The position numbers were made by a program, and so were the translations under genes. From NCBI RefSeq assembly GCF_015182285.1, contig NZ_PRDM01000002.1, positions 1,197,349 through 1,261,348 of the forward strand: DNA of 64,000 nucleotides, read 5' to 3'. This stretch comes from Flavobacterium hungaricum. GTDB lineage: Bacteria; Bacteroidota; Bacteroidia; Flavobacteriales; Flavobacteriaceae. This document shows positions 1-7,081 of this stretch, one piece after another (within the stretch, counting starts at the first letter, position 1; each line of letters opens with the position of its first letter). The notes beneath the pieces are model-generated. The model was not told where the DNA came from, did not search any database, and was given only the letters and a program-made list of their open reading frames with translations.

Positions 1-412
1 ATATTCTTATTTTAGACACCTTAAAAATGATAATTACGCATCTAAAGTATGTTATTTTTGAATTCAATTAATTTATAAGAAAAAATTTATATTACGAAAA
101 CGTTATAGTGTTGAAAACTTTCGGATTTAAAGGTTGAAAAATGTCTTTAAGTCTTTCAAAATGTTTTTATTAGAAAATAATTTTAATTTAGATTCACTCC
201 TGTATTTGTATTTTACAATAACAGCCTATAATTTTTTGTTAATAGTATAGCAGATAGTTGTATTATGTAATTGAATTGTTATTTTTGTTCGTTATAAGTT
301 ATAAAAGAACTAGACGTTAATTATTTATACAGTTTGATTTAATTCTCGTGTAAAAAATAGCTTCGAGCAAAAAATCTAAAGCAGGTCTTTATATTCAAAT
401 AAAATTTTAAAA
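1..412. other. AT-rich non-coding leader upstream of the PpiC gene
   Basis: No convincing gene is visible in this 412-base stretch. It is very AT-rich and has stop codons in all frames. It holds the promoter described at 258-287, and a second isolated TAnnTTTG match at 53-60 without a matching upstream TTG. The end of an upstream gene may lie just outside the window. Confidence 0.6.
258..287 (+). promoter_or_regulatory. Bacteroidota-type promoter of the PpiC gene
   Basis: TTG at 258-260 is followed after 19 bases by TATTTTTG at 280-287, matching the Bacteroidota sigma-A pattern (TTG at -33, TAnnTTTG at -7). Transcription would start near 294, leaving a 5' leader of about 120 bases before the ATG at 413. 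Consensus match only. Confidence 0.55.
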
Positions 413-1843
413 ATGTTATTAAAAAAATTACAGCTAAAAACAATTGATTGCAGCTTAATGCTGGCCGTTTGTTTTTCATTTTTTTTCACTTCAATTGTTA
501 CCGCACAAGAGATTATTCCAGATGCTGTAGCTCAAAAACCTGTTGAAACCCCTACTGGCGGTAAGCTAAAAATTGATGGTATTATTGCTACAGTGGGAGA
601 TTATATTGTTTTGGATTCTGATATTGATAAAGGATTTTTAGAAATTGCAGCTCAGGGCGGTTCTATAAAAGATATTACAAGATGCCAAATGCTGGGTAAA
701 CTTTTGGAAGATAAATTATACGCGCACCAAGCCATTCAAGATAGTATTATAGTAAGTGATGCCGAAGTGAGAACCATGATGGAAGACCGTTTAAACTATA
801 TGGTACAGCAAGTTGGTAATATTGATGAAGTTGTAAAATATTATAAAAAAAGTTCTGTAGAGGAGTTTAAAACTTATTTTTCTGATATCTTAAAAGAACA
901 AAAGTTAGCCTCAGAAATGAGAGATAAAATTGTTAAAGATGTTGAAATTACGCCAGAAGAGGTTCGTAATTTCTTCAAAAAAATTCCAAAAGAAGAACTT
1001 CCTACTTTTGGCGCCGAAATGGAAGTAGCACAAATTGTGGTTGAACCTAAAGTCTCTGCAGAAGATAAGCAAAAAGTTAAAGATAGATTAATTGCCATTA
1101 GAAAAGATGTTTTAGAAGGATCTAGTTTTGCTACTAAAGCTGTTTTATACTCACAGGATCCAGGATCATCAAAAAATGGAGGTTATTATAAAATGACGAG
1201 AAAGACACCGTTTGTTAAAGAATTTAAAGACGTTGCTTTTAGTTTGCAGGAAGGTGAGATTTCAGAACCTTTTGAGACTACATTCGGTTTTCATATTATC
1301 ATGGTAGATAAAATAAAAGGACAGGAAGTAGAATTGCGTCATATTTTAATTTCTCCAACCGTTTCTGAAGCTGCTTTAAAAGAGGCAAAAGAAAGAATCA
1401 CAAATATTAGAAATAAAATTATCAATAAGGAAATTACTTTTGCAGATGCAGCAAGAACTGAATCTGATGAAAAAGAAACAAGAGCAAATGGTGGTACTTT
1501 AGTAAACCCGACAACGCAAGATACTCGTTTTGAATTGACAAAAATGGATCCTACTTTGTACAGTTCGGTTTCTAATTTAAAAGGAGATGAAGTTTCTCAA
1601 CCGCTGTTGAATACAGACGACAAAGGTAAAAAAACATATAAGCTGATTACTGTAACCAACAGAATCGACGAGCATACAGCAGATTATGCTAAAGATTATA
1701 CTAAAATTAAAGAATTAGCATTAAAAGAAAAACAAATCAGTGCGATTGCAAAATGGTTTGATACTAAAATTAAAGATACTTACATTAAAATTATTGGAGA
1801 ATACAGAAGTTGCGAATTTGCAAATAACTGGTTGAAAAAATAA
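413..1843 (+). CDS. Periplasmic peptidylprolyl isomerase, SurA/PpiC type
   Basis: This 476-residue protein probably catalyses cis-trans isomerisation of prolyl bonds and acts as a chaperone for outer-membrane proteins in the periplasm. An N-terminal hydrophobic segment ending near TAQ (about residues 12-31) looks like a signal peptide. A SurA-like helical N-domain follows (about 50-180). Then come two parvulin/rotamase repeats, about 200-305 and 305-415, both with the family pattern of VAQIVV or RHILIS start strands and a GG turn; the first also keeps a GFHIIMV strand. The C-terminal helix resembles the SurA tail. It is followed 77 bases later by moxR, with a hairpin between them. Activity of each parvulin repeat cannot be judged from sequence alone. 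Confidence 0.85.
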   Translation: MLLKKLQLKTIDCSLMLAVCFSFFFTSIVTAQEIIPDAVAQKPVETPTGGKLKIDGIIATVGDYIVLDSDIDKGFLEIAAQGGSIKDITRCQMLGKLLEDKLYAHQAIQDSIIVSDAEVRTMMEDRLNYMVQQVGNIDEVVKYYKKSSVEEFKTYFSDILKEQKLASEMRDKIVKDVEITPEEVRNFFKKIPKEELPTFGAEMEVAQIVVEPKVSAEDKQKVKDRLIAIRKDVLEGSSFATKAVLYSQDPGSSKNGGYYKMTRKTPFVKEFKDVAFSLQEGEISEPFETTFGFHIIMVDKIKGQEVELRHILISPTVSEAALKEAKERITNIRNKIINKEITFADAARTESDEKETRANGGTLVNPTTQDTRFELTKMDPTLYSSVSNLKGDEVSQPLLNTDDKGKKTYKLITVTNRIDEHTADYAKDYTKIKELALKEKQISAIAKWFDTKIKDTYIKIIGEYRSCEFANNWLKK

Positions 1844-1859
1844 TTTTTATTAAACAAAT

Positions 1860-1901
1860 AAAAAGAGTTAGTTTTATGATTTCATAGAATTAACTCTTTT
1901 T
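1860..1901 (+). terminator. Hairpin terminator between the PpiC gene and moxR
   Basis: AAAAAGAGTTA (1860-1870) pairs with TAACTCTTTTT (1891-1901) around a 20-base loop, ending in a T run. It could terminate or attenuate transcription from the PpiC gene before moxR. Confidence 0.6.
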
Positions 1902-1920
1902 AATTTTAAATACTTCATAA

Positions 1921-2874
1921 ATGTCTGACGTAACAGCAATTCACAATTTAGTTCAAAAAAGAAACGAATTAAAAAACGAGATAGCAAAGATAATTGTAGG
2001 GCAGGACGCCGTTATAGATCAAATTTTACTTTGTATTTTTTCTGGCGGGCATGCACTTTTAGTAGGTGTGCCAGGATTAGCAAAAACCTTAATGATAAAC
2101 ACGTTGTCTCAAGCATTAGGTTTAGATTTTAAAAGAATTCAGTTTACTCCGGATTTAATGCCATCGGATATTTTAGGAAGCGAAATATTAGACGAAAATA
2201 GACAGTTTAAATTTATTAAAGGACCTATTTTTTCGAATATTATTCTAGCCGATGAGATCAATAGAACACCTCCAAAAACACAGGCTGCTTTATTAGAAGC
2301 CATGCAGGAACGTTCAGTTACTATTGCAGGTCAGAATTATAAATTAGATCTGCCTTATTTTGTTTTGGCTACACAAAACCCAATTGAGCAAGAAGGAACA
2401 TATCCTTTACCAGAGGCGCAGTTAGACCGTTTTATGTTTGCTATTAAATTAGAATATCCAACTTTTGAAGAAGAGGTACAAGTAGTTAAACGCACCACTT
2501 CTGATGTAAAGACACAAATAAATCCGTTATTTAGCGCTCAGGAAATTATAGATTTCCAGCATTTGATCAGAAGGATTCCTGTTGCGGATAATGTTATTGA
2601 ATATGCCGTAAGCTTAGTAAGCAAAACACGTCCTGATAATGCATTGACAAATGATTTTGTTAAAAACTATTTGGATTGGGGAGCGGGTCCAAGAGCTTCG
2701 CAAAACTTAATTTTGGCAGCAAAAGCCCACGCTGCTTTTAATGGGAAATTCTCGCCGGATATAGAAGATGTAAAAGCGGTAGCAATTGGAATTCTGCGCC
2801 ACCGTATCATTAAAAACTATAAAGCAGATGCAGAAGGAATAACAGAAGAAATTATAATTCAGAAATTATTATAA
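1921..2874 (+). CDS. MoxR-family AAA+ ATPase
   Basis: A 317-residue cytoplasmic AAA+ ATPase of the MoxR group, which act as chaperones that mature or activate partner proteins, often with VWA-domain partners. The Walker A loop GVPGLAKT lies at about residues 48-55 and Walker B LADEIN near 110. The MoxR-typical NRTPPKTQAALLEAMQE segment and the QNPIEQEGTYPLPEAQLDRF sensor region are intact. The C-terminal lid domain (about 190-317) is present, so length is normal. No VWA partner is seen in this window; the next gene is convergent. The physiological client is unknown. Confidence 0.92.
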   Translation: MSDVTAIHNLVQKRNELKNEIAKIIVGQDAVIDQILLCIFSGGHALLVGVPGLAKTLMINTLSQALGLDFKRIQFTPDLMPSDILGSEILDENRQFKFIKGPIFSNIILADEINRTPPKTQAALLEAMQERSVTIAGQNYKLDLPYFVLATQNPIEQEGTYPLPEAQLDRFMFAIKLEYPTFEEEVQVVKRTTSDVKTQINPLFSAQEIIDFQHLIRRIPVADNVIEYAVSLVSKTRPDNALTNDFVKNYLDWGAGPRASQNLILAAKAHAAFNGKFSPDIEDVKAVAIGILRHRIIKNYKADAEGITEEIIIQKLL

Positions 2875-2879
2875 AAACA

Positions 2880-2906
2880 AAAGACCTGATAACTTATCAG
2901 GTCTTT
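2880..2906. terminator. Bidirectional terminator between moxR and xrtN
   Basis: AAAGACCTGATAA (2880-2892) pairs perfectly with TTATCAGGTCTTT (2894-2906), with T runs on both sides. It can stop transcription of both convergent genes. The hairpin overlaps the stop and last codons of the minus-strand xrtN gene. Confidence 0.85.
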
Positions 2907-4150
2907 TTGTTTAGATTAGGTTTGTAAGTTTCGTTTATTAAAACAATTGGCGAGTTATAAAACAATTTCAAAAACATGACTTCAATAAATGAAGTGTATT
3001 TTTTGCCGTTGCACTCGTACCACCAGCTGGAGTAATAAAGTTGTTTGTTTTTCTCCATTTTATTAAACCAGATTTCGTCTTTATCATTTAATATTTTTTT
3101 AGTTTCAATAATGTTGTAGCCATTTCCTGTCCAGCATACCAGCGGGTTATGCGAAGGGGTTTTTATGTAAATTAATTTTTGATCTGTGTTAATTTTGTAA
3201 ACCTCATTATTTACCCAAGAGCCATTAGTGTGCTCATATTTTTCAGGGATTTTAATAACTGGCTCGTTTACGTCTTCATTTTTCATTTTTATACTAACGG
3301 CTAAGACCACAACGAATGCAATCAAAACCAAAATATTTTTTGAAGGTTTTACGATTTCATTTTGACCTTCGATTTTGGGTTTTATAAAGCGAATAAGCAA
3401 AAGCATTGGCAGTATTTGATAGATGACAAAACAAATTAATCCGATGCTGTGATGCAGTGTGTTTTCCTGAGTACAATCGAAAAAAATCAATGTAATTATT
3501 CTGAAGTAATTCGCTATTAAGTTGAGAAGTACTGTTAATGAGCAAAAAAGAATGATGGAACCGATTGTGTAATTTCTTTTTTGCTTTTTTTCTTCAAGAG
3601 TCATCAAAATGGCAGAGGATAATAGACCTGTTTTAAACATTGATAATCCCATACAGGCAGTGTCAATTGTTATTTTAGATTGATTGATATAGAAATTTAC
3701 ACCCTCAATTTTATCTACAACAATGAAGTTTTTTAATGTTAAGTAGACTACATAGCAAAGGTTTTGTTTGATCTCTGTGGTAAGGTGAATGAAAAAAGTA
3801 TTGAATAACGTAGAGAAAAGCAGCAGGCAGATAAAAGCAATGAACGAAAATTTTTGGGTGAAATAATGAAAAACTAAGCATAGAAATAAAAGTAAAGCCA
3901 AAAAGTGAACCGATTTTGTAAGCAATCTATAACTTACAAATTCAAATAGTAGAAGTAAAGTAAATACGAGATAATTGATCTTAAAATTGGTTTTTCTGCC
4001 GCCGATTATAAAAAGGCCTAGTGAAACCACAATTCCAAAGAAATCGTGGTTTGCACTAATAATCAGAATTTTATAATTTATTATAAAAAGTAATAAAATT
4101 GCTGACAACCCTAAAAGAATTGATTTGTTTTTCAAAATAAAATCCTTCAT
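2897..4150 (-). CDS. xrtN: Exosortase N (XrtN), with EpsI-like C-terminal region
   Basis: A 417-residue polytopic inner-membrane cysteine protease/transpeptidase expected to cut and sort proteins carrying C-terminal PEP signals. About eight hydrophobic helices fill residues 1-265. The exosortase catalytic residues can be placed: Cys166 in DTACMGLS, Arg217 in ANYFRI, and His233/234 in LHHSIG. After the membrane part, residues about 290-410 form a soluble region with SHNPLVCWTGNGY, resembling the EpsI (DUF3485) domain that accompanies many exosortases. The start codon overlaps the stop of the upstream substrate gene by one base (TAATG), implying translational coupling. Assignment to the XrtN subtype rests on the VIT partner. 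Confidence 0.85.
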   Translation of the reverse strand: MKDFILKNKSILLGLSAILLLFIINYKILIISANHDFFGIVVSLGLFIIGGRKTNFKINYLVFTLLLLFEFVSYRLLTKSVHFLALLLFLCLVFHYFTQKFSFIAFICLLLFSTLFNTFFIHLTTEIKQNLCYVVYLTLKNFIVVDKIEGVNFYINQSKITIDTACMGLSMFKTGLLSSAILMTLEEKKQKRNYTIGSIILFCSLTVLLNLIANYFRIITLIFFDCTQENTLHHSIGLICFVIYQILPMLLLIRFIKPKIEGQNEIVKPSKNILVLIAFVVVLAVSIKMKNEDVNEPVIKIPEKYEHTNGSWVNNEVYKINTDQKLIYIKTPSHNPLVCWTGNGYNIIETKKILNDKDEIWFNKMEKNKQLYYSSWWYECNGKKYTSFIEVMFLKLFYNSPIVLINETYKPNLNKKT

Positions 4151-6645
4151 TAACTAATGGCTTTTTGTTTTCTGTAATACATTAAAATTATGGTCAATCC
4201 GATAATAATCATGGCCCATTCGTATGGTTCTGGAACTGCCCCATCATTGTTAATGGATGCATTTCCTAAAGTATCGATATTCTTTTCGATTCCATTATCT
4301 TCATAGTCACGATCTGTTTCCAGAACAAGCAAAGATGAAATAGGAGTGACGATATTGGCATCTTTTGCCAGTTCAACATATTGGTTTTGCGCAAGACTGT
4401 CGTTCTGAATTCTGATCTGATCGTTGAGAACTTTTCCGAAACAAAACATTCTGTACAAATGGTTAGAACCTTTTAAGGATGTTTGGTTCGTTTCGGGATT
4501 TTCGTGAATAGAAATTCCAGCTGTTTCTAAGTTGATACTGTTGTGCTCAGTTTTAAATTTTATGAAATAATTGTTAGCGATAAGAGCTTTGCTGTTATTG
4601 ATGTCCGTTTGAAAATAACTTACATATCGCTGTTCTTTTATGGTCTGCCAAAACGGATTTACGTTTTCGGAAATATTAATGACTTTAATATTTTTATCTT
4701 TCACACTAGTTTTAATCTTTTGCAAATATTTTGAAGTCTCAAGTTCTTCAAAGTTTGGAGAAAAATTGCCGCATTTTGTAATGACTAAACTGTTATTCTT
4801 CAGATCAAAAAGAGGCAGAAGAGAATAGTTTAATTTTTTCAAATCATAAAATAATTCTCGATAATTGGAGAGATTAATTTCCTGTTTAATTCCATTATTG
4901 AAAACAAAATAAGTCTTGTTTTTTAGGTGTAAGATCTGTTCTATTTCGCTGATTTCCCATTCGTTGTTAAGATCCATAATAATTTCGCTTGGCGTAAAAA
5001 CAACTTTTTCTCGAACTAAGGGTTTTGTTTCGTAGTTTTTATTTTTCCATATAAAAGAGCTGCTTGCATTTTTTGGTTTTACGGCAACTTCTGCCTGCCA
5101 TTTTTCTAATCCAGTTGTTGTATTGATGTAGTAAGTATCAGAAAGCTCGAAATCTTTTGTCGCTTTAAAAGCGGTTTTATCATTGGTTTGAATTCTTGAA
5201 ACTGTAGAGGCATTATTAATATTGGGGCCTTTTATGCTAAGGCTCTCATAAGTTAAAATATTGTTTTTTGCTTTTAAAGGAGTTGTAAAACCACATTTAA
5301 AAGTTCGAGGCAAGTCTTCAGTAATAGGAAAAATTCTTACTGTTACTCTGTTTCCTTCTTTCCATTGCATCAAAGAGGGATCTCGAGCCTCTTCACCAAC
5401 AATTTTATTGTACGCAGCTTTTGCTTTTTCTTTAGTAGTCAAAACGCCTTTTCTTTCGATACCATTTACCCATAAAGACAGTGAGGTAGCGACAGAACCT
5501 TCTGGAAGCTGAAAAGAATAAATAGCCTCTTTTTCTCCCCAGCTGTCCTTTTCACAAGCTACATCAATCGTTAATTCTGTATAAGCCAATCGATCGTTTG
5601 GATAGATTTTGACATCTTCTTTTATGTTTTTTGTAATTAAATCTTTTCCGCTCCATAGATATTCTTCCGCTTCAAGTCTTTTGTCAAAGTTTGAACGTAA
5701 GATGTTTATTTGATCGTCTGTACTTAAGTTATTTTCTTCGATAAAATAAAAAGCCAAGTTTAAAAAAGGGTCGTGCGTTTTTCTTTCATTATATTGAATA
5801 TTTCTGCGAAAGCCGTCAAACCCCTTGAGGCTAAAAAAATTATCGGTTGCCATATATACGATGTCTTTTTTTAGGAGAATTTCATTAAAAAAATTAGGTT
5901 TCAAATTTTGCGAAATACGAATGTAAGAAGGAAGATCGTCGTTGTTGTCAAATATTTTGGTAATGCCGCTGTTGTTTATTTTTTTGCTTTCAGTGCTTAG
6001 AAACATTGTAAAAATTAGAAATCCTGAAGCTATTACAAGTAATCCGGAGCAAAAAGGCAGGAAGTCTTTTTTGTCTAAAGAAAATTGTTTTATGAGTACT
6101 AAAGAGTGAATTATAAAAACAATTGCAGGAACTAAACCATAAAAACCCAAGCCTAAAACGATAATGCCAAACAACGAAAAGATGCTAATAGGAATAAGAA
6201 AAACAGCATAATATAAAATCAATAAAATAGAACAGCCATTAAGAAAGTAAGAGGCTTTGTTCAAAAGCCTGCTTTCGACTTTATTGTAAATACTGAAATT
6301 AGTTATACAGAATATAAAAGTTAAAAGATAAACCCAAATTGGGAGGTTTTCAAAAATATTCATCTGAAAATTTAGAGAGAAACAGCCAATAAACCAGTTA
6401 AGAAATAAAAAAGGAATTAAGTGCTGGTATTTTTGAAGATTTCTTAAAACTTTAAAAGTAACAAAGAGTCCGTATGGAACTTGAACCAAAATATTAATAA
6501 GAGAACTTTTTTCAAAAGTTTCAGAGTCGAGTTTACTGGCTATCAGAGAGGAGATTAAAAGAGTAATACTGAATAGACTGATCAGCAGACTGAACTTTAC
6601 TCCAGCTTTATCATTCCAAAAGCGATTTAATTGATTTGTTTCCAT
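4150..6645 (-). CDS. XrtN-system VIT domain protein (exosortase substrate)
   Basis: An 831-residue protein in three parts. Residues 1 to about 220 hold six or seven membrane helices. A large extracytoplasmic part includes a VIT (vault/inter-alpha-trypsin) domain at about 350-470, with the signatures LWVNGIERKG, KAAYNKIVGEEARDPSL and VRIFPI. The C-terminus is an exosortase sorting signal: VPEP at 804-807, a hydrophobic helix to about 823, then the basic tail YYRKQK. It is co-transcribed and overlaps with xrtN, so it is almost certainly that enzyme's dedicated substrate. The VWA domain often following VIT is not obvious. Function beyond sorting is unknown. Confidence 0.85.
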   Translation of the reverse strand: METNQLNRFWNDKAGVKFSLLISLFSITLLISSLIASKLDSETFEKSSLINILVQVPYGLFVTFKVLRNLQKYQHLIPFLFLNWFIGCFSLNFQMNIFENLPIWVYLLTFIFCITNFSIYNKVESRLLNKASYFLNGCSILLILYYAVFLIPISIFSLFGIIVLGLGFYGLVPAIVFIIHSLVLIKQFSLDKKDFLPFCSGLLVIASGFLIFTMFLSTESKKINNSGITKIFDNNDDLPSYIRISQNLKPNFFNEILLKKDIVYMATDNFFSLKGFDGFRRNIQYNERKTHDPFLNLAFYFIEENNLSTDDQINILRSNFDKRLEAEEYLWSGKDLITKNIKEDVKIYPNDRLAYTELTIDVACEKDSWGEKEAIYSFQLPEGSVATSLSLWVNGIERKGVLTTKEKAKAAYNKIVGEEARDPSLMQWKEGNRVTVRIFPITEDLPRTFKCGFTTPLKAKNNILTYESLSIKGPNINNASTVSRIQTNDKTAFKATKDFELSDTYYINTTTGLEKWQAEVAVKPKNASSSFIWKNKNYETKPLVREKVVFTPSEIIMDLNNEWEISEIEQILHLKNKTYFVFNNGIKQEINLSNYRELFYDLKKLNYSLLPLFDLKNNSLVITKCGNFSPNFEELETSKYLQKIKTSVKDKNIKVINISENVNPFWQTIKEQRYVSYFQTDINNSKALIANNYFIKFKTEHNSINLETAGISIHENPETNQTSLKGSNHLYRMFCFGKVLNDQIRIQNDSLAQNQYVELAKDANIVTPISSLLVLETDRDYEDNGIEKNIDTLGNASINNDGAVPEPYEWAMIIIGLTIILMYYRKQKAIS

Positions 6646-6680
6646 ATAAAGTTATTTTATTTTTAAAGTACTTTGCATTG

Positions 6681-6709
6681 CAAAGTTAAATTTTTTAATG
6701 AAACAGCAA
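6681..6709 (-). promoter_or_regulatory. Promoter of the VIT protein-xrtN operon
   Basis: On the minus strand TTG (6707-6709) is followed after 18 bases by TAACTTTG (6681-6688), a good match to the Bacteroidota -33/-7 pattern. The predicted start near 6674 leaves a leader of about 30 bases. Confidence 0.6.
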
Positions 6710-7036
6710 AAAATATTTTCACCTTTTTTTAATTCTAAATTCACCCAAGAATTACGGATCCGAAAAAGCTTGATTTAGTCCCAAAACAGCAAACTATAAC
6801 GTTGTAAATTTTAATTTAGAACAATTCTTTATGAAAACAGAGGTAAAATCTTACTTGGTTCGTAACATTAAATTTCGACTTTGTTAAAGAAAAGATATTA
6901 AAATATCAATAATTCATTTTTTAAAAGCAAAATTGAGGTATTCGCAAAAACTTACATTGAAAATCGTTTTTTAACAATAATATTTTTTGAAAAGGCGAGT
7001 TCTATTATATTTTTTTTAGTTCTCGGCATTAATCAT

Positions 7037-7044
7037 TAAATTTG
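7037..7044 (+). promoter_or_regulatory. -7 promoter box of acnB
   Basis: TAAATTTG matches the Bacteroidota TAnnTTTG box, 38 bases before the acnB ATG. No clear TTG lies 18-20 bases upstream, so the -33 element is weak or absent. Confidence 0.45.
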
Positions 7045-7081
7045 CATACAAAAAAATAAAAAATACCTTTTACAAGAAAAT

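Larger units (their letters stand above)
6646..7081. other. 436-base divergent promoter region
   Basis: This gap separates the divergent VIT-protein gene and acnB. It contains one promoter for each direction (annotated separately). The middle, about 6720-7000, is AT-rich, and I found no gene, strong hairpin or known riboswitch there. Confidence 0.6.

Noticed and set aside
6831..6890. Short ATG frame of about 18 codons upstream of acnB
   Set aside because: No hydrophobic, leader-peptide or attenuator features, and no nearby promoter.
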